NCBI RefSeq assembly: GCF_042453785.1
Contig: NC_091667.1
Location: 36,262,001-36,326,000, forward strand
Origin: Malus domestica
Lineage: Eukaryota; Streptophyta; Magnoliopsida; Rosales; Rosaceae
Direction: 5' to 3'
Length of the DNA: 64,000 nt
Position numbers and translations under genes: made by a program. Under the pieces are notes generated by a model, which was not told where the DNA came from, made no database searches, and saw nothing but the letters and a program-made list of their open reading frames with translations. This document shows positions 10,162 to 22,670 of the stretch, piece by piece; within the stretch, counting starts at the first letter, position 1; every line of letters starts with the position of its first letter.

Positions 10162-11675
10162 TCATGAAATGCAACATGCATTGGGATTCTCATCACTGAA
10201 CAGCTGAGGAGGTGGGATTCTCTCAATAACGTAAAGAGGTTGGTAATAGTACTGCATCATTCTTTTCATATGTTCCTCATCCATTCCACTATTTACGTAA
10301 CTGCCACTCATCGTCACTTCCACCTTCTCCTCTTCTTTGTTCTCCTCACCACCTTTCTCCCCCTCCTTATTACTACTTTCTCCGCCTTCAGCTCCGCCCT
10401 CTTCTTTCTTTGCCTCCCCTTCTGCCGGTTTTTCCTCTTCTTTTTTCTCTGCATTTTCTTCTTTCTTTTCTTCGGGTTTTGCTTCTTCTTCAGCTGGTTC
10501 CTCCTTCTTCTCGGGTTCGGGCTCGGGTTGTGGGACTATTCGGGCTTGCTTCTTGGTTCGTCTATACACATATTCTACTAGCTTGTCCCCGTCCATGGTC
10601 CCTGTCACCATCACCTTCCCGCTACTATGATCAGTTACAGCACTTTGAACTCCTGCAATTAATTTATCAAGTAGTTTAACAGACAAGAAGTTGTGGACAA
10701 AGAGTTTCTTTTATCTCAAAAAATCATAAAGAAAAAAATGGATATATACCTCTGAGTTTGAGAATCTTTCTCTTGAGTTGCTCTGCGCAGGGCTCACAGT
10801 GCATGTTAACTTCGAGTTCCACAGTTACTAGTCCACTAACCTGCAATAAGAACCACTACTTATTAGTCAAGTGTTTAAACAAATTTACGCTTTAATGTGA
10901 TTTATTGATTAATTTTGATTAAGGGTTTTGGTTGGACCACCTGTGAAGCAACAACTTCTGGAATAGCTTCACCCTCAGCAGCTGGTAATGGGGACAAGAC
11001 TTTTGCTATTCTCTTGGTTTTCTTCATGATTTTGTTGCAAACTGCCTGAGGCTCCACTATTCCCTTTATGGTCACTTCATTTTTTGCCATGTCTATCACA
11101 ACCCCCTCCACTCCTGCATTTCAAAAACAAAAATGCACACCAATTATAAACATAAAGAACGTCCATGCAACATCGATGTAATAGAGCGTAATAGGTGTAG
11201 GGTAGTGTTAGAGTGCCCTCTTTGTCGTGAGAGAGAGAGAGGGGTGGGGGGGAGAATACCTCTAATTCTCATGATGGACCTCTCAATCTTCTTTGCACAT
11301 CCCACACAATGCAAGTCTACAAACAACACAAAAGGAGAAGGAGGTTTTGGCTCTTCCTTCTTTTCCTCCTCTGCCTTCTCGTCTTTCTTTTCCTCTACTT
11401 TCACCTCGGCTTTCTCCTCTGCCTTAGCCTCTGCCTTAGCTTGCTCCTATCCAACAAAAATTACATTTTACAGTTTAACATGCGTGCAAAAATGTTTCGC
11501 TTTGTGTGTTTGATGACGTATTTCAACTTATATCAATTATATTTGTAGAAATGAGGAATGACTCCTTTCACGAAAGAAGCCAGACAGTATTAACACAACA
11601 AATGCATGCAGACCCAAACAAGCCAATTAGAAAACATTAGTGCAGTACACTAACCTGCTTAGCCTCTTCACCCAT
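10162..11675 (-). CDS. Heavy-metal-associated isoprenylated plant protein (HIPP), two HMA domains
   Basis: Five exons (11655-11675, 11260-11446, 10941-11113, 10750-10840, 10162-10652) join in phase to 320 residues. After a lysine/glutamate-rich start comes HMA domain 1 with the CVGC metal site at residues 54-57. HMA domain 2 has CEPC at 142-145. A long Glu/Lys-rich low-complexity linker follows. The C-terminus is CCIS, a CaaX box for farnesylation, so the protein is expected at membranes. HIPPs bind copper, zinc or cadmium and act in metal detoxification and stress responses. The double-HMA layout and the NAC-CaaX end resemble the HIPP5-9/ATFP3 group; the exact orthologue is not assigned. It has the same orientation as the HMA gene 3 kb away but a different architecture, so a recent tandem duplication is unlikely. 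Confidence 0.93.
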
Positions 11676-11792
11676 TTGTTATCTCAGTCAATTATGAATA
11701 TGAACTTTGAGTTCTCCAAAATTAGACAGAAAAATTAAGAGCAGAAGATAGAAATAAAAAAGGGGAGAGGGCTAGAAAAGAAGGTGGTGTTA

Positions 11793-11802
11793 ATTTATAT
11801 AT
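11793..11802 (-). promoter_or_regulatory. TATA box of the HIPP gene
   Basis: The minus strand reads ATATATAAAT about 120 bases upstream of the MGEEAKQ start codon. Confidence 0.55.
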
Positions 11803-12816
11803 GCAGGTGAGAGGAGTGAGAGACGAGTGATGAGAGAGTATAATGGATGGACGGTTGCAGTTGGTTTATTAGATAAAAAGTCAGTGTGTTATTCTAGAGC
11901 ACATGCAGAGCCACTAAATTATACAAAAAGAAGCTCTTAATAATGTTTCTTTTTGAATTTTTTTTTGCAATCCCCAAGGCTGATGAGGTAGAAAAAGAGA
12001 GAGGAGATACCGGTGGAGCAGATTTGGCAGATTTATAGAGCAGCAGGGGGGGTGAATAGATAGAGCCAGAGGAGAGGGAAAGAAAAAGATGACAACAAGA
12101 TAATTAACCAACTGAAAAATAAAAATTATAATTAATAATTCCATCACCACCGACTGGTGGATTTTTCATGACGAGGTGGTGAGGTGTCACCATGTGTAGC
12201 CATCTTATTCTTGTGTGGACAACCTAGATACCTTGGTCCTTAAGCAACTTATTCAAAGAACGGAGAAAACTTCTCACAAGGAGAGTTTTTTTGTCACAAA
12301 CTAATTACGCAGCGCTATGTTGAAAAAATTATAATGCATGGCATGGCATAATATCCTTGGAGTATTTTAGTTGTAGTTAAGCAGGTGGAGCATGATAAAC
12401 CGTCCATCGTTACCACTTGATCGTCCATCTATGTACTATTTTATTGATAATCTAAAGCAAGTTGTGATTCCTACTATAAAACCAAATAACCAATTAGCAA
12501 AAGCGAATGGCTCAATTCCCAATAAGAATATGCAAGATTTATTTGATGAGAGACATCGCTCTACATCTTCACAAGCCCCCTCACGTATGACGACACTTAA
12601 GCATATGCTCTGGACATACAAAATCGCTTAACTTTCTGATTTGAGACAACCTCCAAACCTCAAATAATACTCGATGATTATGCCTTGGGGTTATCAAATT
12701 TATATGCTGTTCTGCATGTTTTATTACTGTTTTTAGACCATGATGACCTACTTTCTTGGTGGTCCTAATTAGTTTAGCCATTAACTGTAGGGAAGAAAAA
12801 GTGAGTAAAAAAAAAA
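11803..12816. other. Intergenic, nothing recognised
   Basis: Promoter side of the HIPP gene, followed by AT-rich spacer. No supported gene. Confidence 0.5.
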
Positions 12817-13054
12817 AGTTGAATATCAGAGTACGCAACGAACAAAATTATAAGAATATTATTAAACAAACAAGAATGCCGAAACGGCTACAAAATCCTA
12901 CGAGACTACATTGTGGCTAACTTATTCTCTAATGAATAACAAAGCACCATATTTATAATAAACTAACCTTAATCTATAACAAAACCTAATTCTAACGGGC
13001 TAAGCTCACAAAACCAATTATTCAAATAAATCAAAATACTAATATTTTCCAATA
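12817..13054 (-). mobile_element. Solo LTR (fossil) of the 32411-33986 family
   Basis: This 238-bp stretch matches the two LTRs at 32411-32657 and 33740-33986 along its whole length, at roughly 88 percent by eye. No interior sequence or second LTR is nearby, so it is a solo LTR left by recombination. Read on the minus strand it starts TATTGGAAAATATTAG and ends GATATTCAACT. No target duplication is evident. Confidence 0.8.
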
Positions 13055-14410
13055 GAATATAGTTACATGATAAAGGAAACGTTGATTGAAATTAATCAAA
13101 GTGTATAAACTCTTCACAAACATTTAGTACGTACTTTCAATACCAGAAGAAAACTCCAAATTAAGCAAAGAGAATTCCAATTTTCATGAATCATGCAAAA
13201 CTGAGTTGGGATGGATGAAGCGTGGGGATGCAAAATTTTGCATTCCAAGTTTTCGTGTATTTCAAAACAAAAATTATACGATCCAGCTATAGTACAGTTG
13301 ATATCTCACATGGGTTGCTTCCTCCATATCACAAAGCTTAAGTCCTCCCCTTCATCTTTGTCAATTTTTATTTCTTTTGATGTTTCTTCAAGTCATTCAA
13401 AAAGCTTATTTCTTTCTTTCTCTTGCTGAATATTCAATTAGTTCTCACTTCCCTGCACTAAGAGAGTGATGGGTATGGTTAATTATTTCACGATAAACTT
13501 TTGAGTGTGACGCTTATATCATCATATGGTGTTATTAATTGACAAATTATAGTTTTGGTATATTATAGGTGGAGAGTATAGTATTGAAATATAGATTGTT
13601 TGACATGAGTGAACATGTAATATAACGTGGAAGCCTGAAAACAAAATTACTCTTATTTCACCAAGGTGGAGCTATGAGGGACCATGATGATCCGAGGTCC
13701 ATTGATTCTGACATTTTATTCACGCACAAAAGTTTAATGTTATGCTTATGATTTTCAAGGCTTTTTTGTAGGCTCAAGGCCCCAAACCAACGTTTTACTT
13801 TAATTTCTTTCATCGGGTTTGATATGAGGTTGGTGGCAATCCATTGTTTGTGAGTTTTGAGGAGGACTCTAGTCTAGGGATCAGTGGAGGGAAAGAGGAA
13901 AAAAAGTTAGAGAGACTTTGGGTTTAGGTTTAAGGAAGATGACGATGAGGACATCACTATATCATACTAAAAGGACAGTAGTCAATTTTTCACACATGAC
14001 AGAGTAATATTTGTAAAATCAAGAGAGTATTTAAGATTTAGACTTTTAAGCCCTTCCTAAATTAAAATCCTGACTCCACCACATTCACCATGCAACTTGT
14101 CAAATGGCGGTGATAATGAAAGAGTTGATATGAGTGAGTTTATAAATCTACTTCTCCCATGGTGGTCACACTTGGGAGTGAGTCAGCAACAGCAACAGAA
14201 GTCCCCTTCCAAGTCAAAAAGTTCGGTGAAAGATTTCACAACCACTCAAAATTTTCCAAGACAAATAAATTTCACCAACGAACAACATAATCTTTTTAAT
14301 CTACGTCCTCATGCAGCTCCTTAATTAAAGTTTGATCAGCAAAAAAGAACAGACCAAATACAATTTAGGTTGACCTCCTTGATTATCTTTTGTCCATTTT
14401 TATAGGAAAA
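13055..14410. other. Intergenic, nothing recognised
   Basis: AT-rich spacer. A 75-codon frame at 14097-14324 contains a glutamine run but has no recognisable domain, promoter or splice support. Confidence 0.5.
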
Positions 14411-14414
14411 CGGC

Positions 14415-14570
14415 TGGAAGATTGTATTTTTAGATTATATTGTGTAAATTTCATGATGTGATGGTTGATAATTGAATTTTTTTTGTAATGATTCAAATGA
14501 GTTCAACCATCAATCGTCATATTGATTATGTAATTTACAAAATATGATTCAAGTATATGACCTCTCTAAC
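14415..14570. mobile_element. Possible MITE (imperfect inverted repeat)
   Basis: The left arm (attatattgtgtaaatttcatg, then atggttga) is mirrored by the right arm (tcaaccat, then atgtaatttacaaaatatgat). Together they form a loose hairpin of about 155 bp. The ends and target duplication are not defined. The following stretch to 15060 shows nothing else. Confidence 0.4.
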
Positions 14571-15064
14571 ATCATTCTTTTTAATAAAAAAAAGTTGGAA
14601 GATGTAGGTTACGTGGTGTAGAATGATTTGTTCTTTCTAAAGGTTTATGCATCAATTAAGATATTCCAATTAATCAAAGGGCCTAGGTGCGGTCCAATGC
14701 ATGCAATCGTTGTGATCGATGGGAGGTTAGAAGAATCTAGATGATTGATTGGCTTAGTTAGTAAAGTAATCACAATCAACCACCCAATTATTTTTGGATT
14801 AAGTTGTTTCTAGTACTAAGTTCACCTGATCTAATGATCACATAAACATAGTTGTGTCTTTAATAGAGATTTTGAAGGATTTTGAAAAGTTTAAAATATT
14901 AGGTGATTATATTCGATTAGAATTTTAAAGAAGTCAATAAAAATTAGGAGAATTTGTTTAATATTTTAAATAAATCTATTGAAGTGTAGGTGTAATAAAT
15001 CAGGATTTGATTTCAATGATATTAAAATGATATGAATTTTGGTGGATTTAGGGGGATTTCATAA

Positions 15065-15640
15065 TTTATGTTAGGCTAAATAGCCAAAATAGTCCCTGAG
15101 ATTTGCATAACTCATCACTTTGGTCCCTGAGATTTCAAATCAATAAAAGTGGTCCTTGAGATTGTCCACCATCCATCATTTTGGTCATTCCGTTAAAAAC
15201 TCTGTTAAGTGTCTTCGAGCTCTTGGCTGGAAGTTTAGGCAATTTTCAAAGTTTCGTAACTCAATTGTTTCTTAACCAAATTTGACCCATAATATATGAA
15301 AATGAAAATAGGAAAGTGTAGAATAAGATTATACCTATTCAGAAACCCAATGGTTGCCGGAGATGGCCGAAAAATAGTCTCAAAGTTGAGTGGTCCGAGG
15401 GAAAACTTAGAAAACTCACCGGAAACTGGGTAAACTTTAAACGTTTATAACTTCTTCAATACTCAACGAAATCAAGTGATTCAAAAACGAAAATCATACT
15501 TCTCGACGAGATGAAGAGAATTGTATCTTTTTTGACAGCTAACTCGCCTTAGTTTGGCCGGAAAACGGCTCGAAAAATCTCTGACCACAAAAGACCTAAA
15601 AGTCGACAAACTTGATTAAACCAAACACCACCGTGATTCA
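15065..15640. repeat. Dispersed repeat with tandem 'gtccctgagattt' motif
   Basis: Near 15087, 15121 and 15151 the phrase gtccctgagattt or gtccttgagatt recurs, each time separated by a short spacer. This phrase is typical of a high-copy repeat in eudicot genomes. The downstream part to about 15640 has no coding sense and is probably part of the same non-autonomous element. The class is not resolved. Confidence 0.4.
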
Positions 15641-15909
15641 AAATACAAACATATAATCATGGATCCTCTGACCACAAAAACTTATAATCATGGATCCTTC
15701 CATGGTAACTGTTTTTTGGGTATACTTTGGGAGTTTACATGAGCTCAAAGATTGGGTTTAGGATTTTGCAGATTCATATTTCACAAAAGCTACTTCTTTT
15801 ATGCTATTCATAAACAACCGTATCATTACACAAAAGCAACTTCTGAAATTTCACCATAACAAAGCTAGCAGTATGCAACCATCAAGGTTTCTCCAATCGC
15901 TCTCAAATT

Positions 15910-16093
15910 TCAACGTGTACAGAATGTCTGGGCAATCGGGTATTTGAGTTCTGGGTTTTCATGGATTTGCCTTCTTACGGATATTAACCAGTTTTTATCT
16001 CGCTGGGCTGCGCTCAGAAGCTCTTTTGGGTAGTGGGTTTGATGGTAAGAGTAGTAAAACGAGGAGAAAATTGGCAGTCGACCAAGAACCCAT
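15910..16093 (-). pseudogene. IAA-amino acid hydrolase (ILR1-like) fragment
   Basis: The minus strand shows the start of an ILR1-like amidohydrolase, which frees auxin from amino-acid conjugates in the ER. A signal peptide MGSWSTANFLLVLLLLPSNP begins at 16093. It continues, in a frame shifted by one base, as KELLSAAQRDKNWLISVRRQ and then IHENPEL. Next comes a jump straight to KYPIAQT, which in intact relatives lies some 25 residues further on. The frame ends at 15910. So there is one frameshift, one internal deletion and loss of the whole catalytic region, including the metal-binding HDAH region. No intron remnants are seen. It is a dead fragment. Confidence 0.75.
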
Positions 16094-16569
16094 CTCCGTC
16101 TCTGTTTGTCTGACCGGAATTGGGGAGAAGACTGTAGCAACACAATCGTGGCAGTATCCCAAACAAATAGAAACGGTCACGCGAGGAAGTTAAAATGTAC
16201 CACCCCTCGTGATTGGCGTGACGTTAAAGAGAATGACTATGCATGGTAACATTCCGTTGTAGGTTAGTTTTCTCATGGATTATGATTGTGCATGGTAGTA
16301 TACGTCGCAGTAACATTCTCTTGTATGTTAGTTTTTCCGGTGAATTACGTGTTAATTGTATGAAGGGTATAAGTTTAAACAGAAATACAGAACAATTTCG
16401 GATAAATAAGTGCAGCTCAACTAAAAGTTCATAGTTTAGTTATGGAATCCCTCAAAAATTGTTAGCTGCTGTACATAATCACATGAGGACTCTGAACCTA
16501 ACAAATCTATCCTGTGTTTAGCCTCATAAAATTAAACAAACCCTTAAAATGTAGGGCTTAGGCAGTACG
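16094..16569. other. Intergenic, minor direct repeat
   Basis: Two near-copies of a 50-60 bp phrase around gcatggta...taacattc...gttagttttt lie at about 16240-16340. Otherwise this is the 3' flank of the NAC gene. Confidence 0.45.
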
Positions 16570-19500
16570 CTAGGCAGCGAAAGGTCTTCTGGCGGCTTCA
16601 AAACTAATGAAATCCCCATGAGCTCGCAAGATTATGAACAAGAATGCAACCACAACTCCTATAAACAGAAAGGCTAAGGACCACATAGAATGACCGGCAG
16701 GAGAGACGGCTTTCAACAACACAGAAAGCAGCCTTTTGCCGGTAATAATGCTGCCATCCGTGGTGAAGTTGGGTCTTTTGGGCACGGTTCCTTTTTCTGG
16801 CAGATCAATGTCAGCACTAATAACATTAGTATCAACAGCACCAATAGGTTTCTTTTCGTTATTGCTCATCTCCTGCAAACAGCGTTAAACTCATTACCAA
16901 CCCTCAAAACTCACCAGACTTTGACATTATTTGTGCTTCACAAACTTCTCACCTCCATAGCTATTGGTTTTGGTTCGTTGTCTTCTGGTCTACTGCTGCA
17001 TTGGATTCGCCGAACTTTAGTCGCAAGCCTTATCCTTCTTTTCGCATCACCTTGTGTCACAAAGTTCTCTGCACTAGTTGGAATTTGTGTTTGGCGAGCC
17101 CTGAGCCTGATTCCAGTGCCAGCATCGCGATTGATAATTGCATTCACATGATTGCTCGTCACCTCAGACCTTGAGGATTGGTCTGCAGCAAAACCAAATG
17201 GAGAAGCATTACGTTACTAACATTCATCTAGCACACCATCCACAAATCTCGTCCACTCATCAATGCTAATACCAGAAAAGACTTACCATAATCTTCTGGA
17301 ATTGAGATCAACAGTGACGGATCATTTCTGTCAATATTCTCCTCAGGCTGAACATCATTTTGAAGTTCTTTCACAAACTGTATGAAATGAGATCAGCAAA
17401 AAATTATTTTTCTAGAGACAATCTTTTAAAAGCACGTACATGACACAAAATGCTGCAGATACTTCAAAAGTAACATGAAATCTTCCACTCACCGGTACTT
17501 CAGCTGCTATTGCATCGACATCAATCTGCTCCCCTGAACTGTTTAGAATTGAGCTCAAGAAATCGGATACATATGCATCTTGCTCATTGGTTCCATATGG
17601 AAACGTCACCCCCTGATGATCATTGCTGAAGTCATTCCTGCCGTAGTAACCAAGCTCCGCGTGCATCTGCGAGTGCAATGGGGAAAAAAGTGGCTCTTGC
17701 GGGGGATCATAAAACATGTCCAACTCCCCCAGTGGCATATTCAGTTGACATTCTGCATCATAACCATCACAGCTGTTGCTAGGGAACTTAGTAGTTGGTA
17801 GAGGTGGTAAAGTGTCTGATCCCATCGCATTACCAGTATCAGCAGAGGTGCATTCGACTTTGGTAAGAGGCTTTTCATCTTGCCTTTCAAATGATGGTGA
17901 TGTTGGAACCGGTGCAAGATCAGACTGCACGTCTTGAGGAGACGATACAACAGCAATGGAGGATGAAGCAGTAGGTTCAGCTTCATCAAAATTTGAATCT
18001 TCGATGGTCTCATCTTGTTTTTTAAACAGGCGACAAAGGACAAAGGAACTCTGCATAATACAACAGGTACATAACATCTGATTAGTAATTGAAAGTTCAG
18101 TCATTTTAAATTCCCGGTCAGTGATCTGAGCATACGTGTTTTGAAGAACTACAAAAATGCAATATACAAACGCACACGCAGACCAATTAAAGAACAATTC
18201 CATTGAAAAACATAACTTATTTCCATGCAAAGGGACTCAGTTGAAGATTGAGATTTGTTACTTGCTCAATACTACTTAATAACTCATTCCCTTCCTAATT
18301 ACCAAGAAATGAACATCTTTTTTCATCAGTTATGATGTAACATCCAAACCATCCGTTTTGCTCAAACCGGTTTATCAGATCCTGCCGTCTATTGTCCAAA
18401 GCACGAATTGGACGCTTTGAATCATATTTAGACAACATAAGATATTTCACTAAAACTAAAACCAAACTAAGTAATAGATTTTGACTAAATTATACAAATT
18501 ACACTTAAACTGATTGCACAAACTATCAATTTTCAAGACTTCAGTGTCCAAATGTGATCATAAAAATCAATTAAACATCATTAAGGTTGAAGAGAAAACC
18601 AACCTGGCCAGGATTTGTGCCATCAAGTTCCTTCTGTGTCGCACGATACTCGTGCATAACCCAATTAGTCCTCTTACCCTTAGGAGCACGCCCGATATGG
18701 AAGACCAATGTCTTTTTCATTCCAATCAAGATTTTGTCCGACTTGATTTGACGATCTTTTCCAGTGGCCTTCCAATACCCTCTAATTGTAGCCCTGTTCA
18801 ACCTGTGCCCATTCGGGTACTTTCTGTCCTGCGGACAGAAGAAGAACCACTCCGGATCAGTTGTCTGTATCACTGATAAATCTGCAACACAGCATAAACA
18901 TAACATTGAGCACAAATATACAAAACTGAAAACCCGAAAAATATGTAATTGGTGAGAAAATCAAGTTGTTGCTACCAAAAGTTCATAATTTTCCCCAAGT
19001 TACAACAATTCATCAAATTCCCGGCCTAATTACAACTCAATAAGACATTGATCGATTACTTTTACGAAAAGCATAAGCAAGTGCAAGCATTTTTACTACA
19101 TTCAGTGAAAACCCCCAACAGATAAAAGGACATATTTACTAAATCTGCAGCATAAATAAGCTTAACATTGGGCAAAGAAAAGCCCAAAAATTGAAGACCT
19201 TCAAGTTAGATAATTGGTGAGAAAATCAAGTACTTGCTGCAACCAAATGTTCATAACTTTCCCAAAGTTTCATTAATCCAACAAAATCCCAGCTTAATTA
19301 CAACCCAATGGAAACTAAATAGTGAATTTAACAACTAAATAACACACTAAATGATATAAGACCACGTCGCGGACAAGTATAAATGAAAGTATGATCGATT
19401 CTAAAAAAGCTATTTTTTGAACATTTTTTGTAAATTTCTGGCTCCGCCACTTGATATAAGCAATTAATCACAAGCAAAGTTTAACCATTTTCTACTACAT

Positions 19501-19753
19501 GCAATCAAACCCCACAAAAAATTATCAGAAAAATGTGAAAGCTAAGAGACGGAGAAGGACAAAGTTTAATACCAGGCAAATCCCAGGGCTCCCGTTTGCA
19601 AACATCAATCTCACGGATAACAGCGACTTGTCTGTGATTGCCATTGATTTTCGACCTCAAATAATAATCGATCAACTCCGCATCCGTGGGCCGGAATCTG
19701 AACCCCAGCGGCAGACTATTCATAGACAGCACCTCCATGTCCGCCAGCACCAC
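16570..19753 (-). CDS. Membrane-tethered NAC transcription factor (NTL9/NAC014-like)
   Basis: Six exons (19573-19753, 18604-18881, 17493-18050, 17287-17377, 16953-17182, 16570-16872) join in phase to 546 residues. Residues 15-165 form a NAC DNA-binding domain with the expected subdomains: [42 protein letters not shown] and NWVMHEYR. The middle is acidic and serine/proline-rich, as expected for an activation region. Near the C-terminus a hydrophobic helix ([19 protein letters not shown], about 510-528) is a single membrane anchor. NAC proteins of this type wait in a membrane and are released to the nucleus by proteolysis under stress. The ending [10 protein letters not shown]...KRRIRL before the anchor matches the NTM1/NTL9/NAC014 group. 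The start at 19753 is used; 19738 is an in-frame alternative with little effect on the domain. Confidence 0.93.
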
Positions 19754-20042
19754 TAAACCACAACTCCAGAGAGAGAAACAGAGAAACAGAGGAACAGAGA
19801 GACAGAGAGAGTGAGGAAAAACTAAAAAAGCCTAGCTTTTCTCAAGAACCCAAAACTTTTTCCAAGAAACCCAGAAGAAAACACTAGGAATCGGATAGAT
19901 TCTCGAATTCGAAAAGGAGATTTTGGTGTTCTGAAATCAGGTGTGGACCTTTCTCTCTCTAGCTTTTTTTATCTTTCAGCAGAGAGAAAGCAACGAAGAA
20001 GGTTGTGAGGGGCTCTACCGAGGGAGGAGAGAGACACACACA

Positions 20043-20052
20043 GTTTATATAT
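20043..20052 (-). promoter_or_regulatory. TATA box of the NAC gene
   Basis: The minus strand reads ATATATAAAC about 290 bases upstream of the start codon. The leader between them is CT-rich on the transcript (runs of gagagaaacagag on the plus strand). Confidence 0.55.
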
Positions 20053-20607
20053 ATCTGCCAAGTCTACCAGCCCGCGTTTAAATTCCACGTACACACCGCG
20101 TCCGAGAAAATTAACAGGGGTATTTTAATGCCTCAAATTTTCAACACTGCCACTGTCGGTATGGAACGGCTTGCGCTAGAAGAGAGCGCGTTTAGGTAGA
20201 AGAATGATTTTGAGTAATAGTAGGGGTATAAGGGAGAATTTACAAAGCGTTGCGACGAAGGTTTTGCGGGCGGATTGTGCATGCAAGCCAATGAGGTACG
20301 GACACGTATGCGAGTGCGCTCGCCGGGAAGGCCGGTCCCGCTTGTTTCAATACGGTACGAAATTGGCAAGTTGCAAGGAACTTTACCCTAATTTTTCATA
20401 TATTTATTTTTGTATTTAACAATTTAATTGTTTTTGTGTACGAAAAAAACTAATAAAGTTAAAAAGAAAATGAATGTGGTGGCCTGAGAAAGGAGAAAGA
20501 GACTGATGGGGACTCGATGAACATAGGCATTGTCAAAAGATTTGTGAAGTGATAGTGTGGTGAAACTTTATTATTAAGGAAAAGAGTATACATGATTTCT
20601 TCTACAA

Positions 20608-21382
20608 TGTGTGGGAATTACAATTTGAGAAAGTGATTATTTTTCGGTATAACGCGTTCTCTAATATGGTATAGTATTTGATTATCGTTTTGGACGATTT
20701 ATTTGGTTATTTATGTATAAATTTACTTAAATTAGTATTGGCCGTTTTTAACATAACATGTCAGACCATTATGTGAGAAATATTTTTTTTTCTTATTTTA
20801 GATGCGATAATTTATCGATAGTCAATGATGTTCTTGTCACTTAACAAGAAAATGGATGTAGCCACTTATACTACGGTACTAGTATTGCTTTTTAATTGTA
20901 AGTGAGAAGTTTTAAATTGAAATCTCGTAAATGACAAATTCGAAACAATTTAATATAAATATATCGTTGCATAAAAAAAATTAAATAGATATACCATGTG
21001 TGGGAATTACAATTTGAGAAAGTGAATTATTTTTGGTATAACGCGTTCTCTAATATGGTAAAGTATTTGATTATCGTTATGGATGATTTATTTGGTTATT
21101 TATGTTTGAATTTACTTAAATTAGTATCAACCGTTTTTAACGTAACACGTCAGACCATTATGTGAGAAATATTTTTTTCTTATTTTCTATGCGGTAATTT
21201 ATCGATAGTAAATGATGTTCTTGTCATTTAACAAGAAAATGGATGTAGCCACTTATACTACGATATACTAGTATTGCTTTTTAATTGTAAGTGAGAAGTT
21301 TTAAATTGAAATCTCATAAATGATAAATTCGAAACAATTTAATATAAATATATCGTTGCGTGAAAAAAAAATAGATATACCA
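20608..21382. repeat. 388-bp tandem duplication
   Basis: Copy 1 (20608-20995) and copy 2 (20996-21382) are adjacent and about 92-95 percent identical by eye. Both begin atgtgtgggaattacaattt. Neither codes for protein. The short stretch upstream (20060-20607) is the NAC promoter side and spacer, with nothing else seen. Confidence 0.85.
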
Positions 21383-21891
21383 CTCTCGAGTAGTCGAGTT
21401 CGGGTTTCCTATGAATATTTTTTGTGCTAATAGAGTACTTATGTAAAATTGAAGTTTATTTATTATTTGTATTGGATATTGGGAAAATATGGATAATTTT
21501 TAATGTAGTATAATGGAAAATATGAAGTTTGAGTTTAATGTATTAATTATATTAATGAAATATAAGTGATAGAGATGCCGTTGGCATTTATTTATGTCGA
21601 ATGCTAGATGTTAATCTCATAAACAAATTTAGAACTATCAAATTCCACCATATTTACGATGAAATGAAGAACATTTTGGGCAATGTGGATTTTTGGCATG
21701 TCTGCAAATAAAATAATTTTGTGACGGATAGTTTAGCGAATTATAGTCTTGATTGAGATTTAGCAATATTTACTTTGATAATCCTCCTTCTTATTTAGTT
21801 AGTTTTGTTCATGAAAATCGACTTTAAATGTCCCGATCTAAATTTATTACTGATTAATTTTGTTTGGGCTTTTGCTACTAGCCCCATTTTT

Positions 21892-21947
21892 CAAAAAAAG
21901 AAAAAGAAAAAAAGAAAAAAAGAAAAAAAGAAAAAAAGAAAAAAAAA
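21892..21947. repeat. (AAAAAAAG)n simple repeat
   Basis: Purine-only run of about seven gaaaaaaa-type units within duplication copy A. Confidence 0.9.
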
Positions 21948-22670
21948 TGAACATCTGGGAAGGTTGTTGGAAAAACCCTAAAGTTCATGGCATATTCACA
22001 TGGGGAATTTAGAATTTTAGGATTCTTAAGAGAAGACCTTTTTCAACAACAAAAAAACAAGACAGAAATTGAAAGGTTCGAGATTTAAATATGTTTATAT
22101 GTCAATCTTAGTGGGGGGATATTGGACTTTAAACTTTTCAAACGATTACAAACTACATCTATCCTGTCTAATGAATTTTTCACAAGCTAAAGTAATGTTT
22201 GTGTGTGTATATATATTTTAAGCATTAGTCGTTTAAAAATACTTTTAAAATAACTAAAAGTATTTTTAGAAAAAATATTTTTGGATTCCAAATACATTTA
22301 GAATGTTTTCTGCAAGAAACATAAGTTATGTATTTTTTTAAGCACTTTTTCAAGATTTACTTGCATTTTACTAAAAATTAGTTCTAAAAATATTTACATA
22401 AAAAAACATTTTTAATCATTTTAAAAACATTTCCAAACAATATCATCATCTTATATTTATTTACCCCACTTTCCACATTTTAAACTAGGATTTTATACTT
22501 CTTTTCTTTTGTTGTCTTTTTTCCCCTTGGGATTCCAATTTATTCCACCACTTTTGATTAAAATTTCATCTATATTATATTATATCCTAATAATGTGAAC
22601 ACAAAGAAAAGAAAAGTGAGTTGAAAGTAGCTTGCGAATCTTTTCCATTGTGCTTTGCGCAGTACGGTTT

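Noticed and set aside
10240-10679. Overlapping plus-strand frames rich in Phe, Leu and Ser
   Set aside because: They are shadows of the Glu/Lys-rich linker of the HIPP gene on the other strand.
14097-14324. 75-codon frame with a glutamine run
   Set aside because: No domain, no promoter, no splice support and no conserved relative that I can recall.
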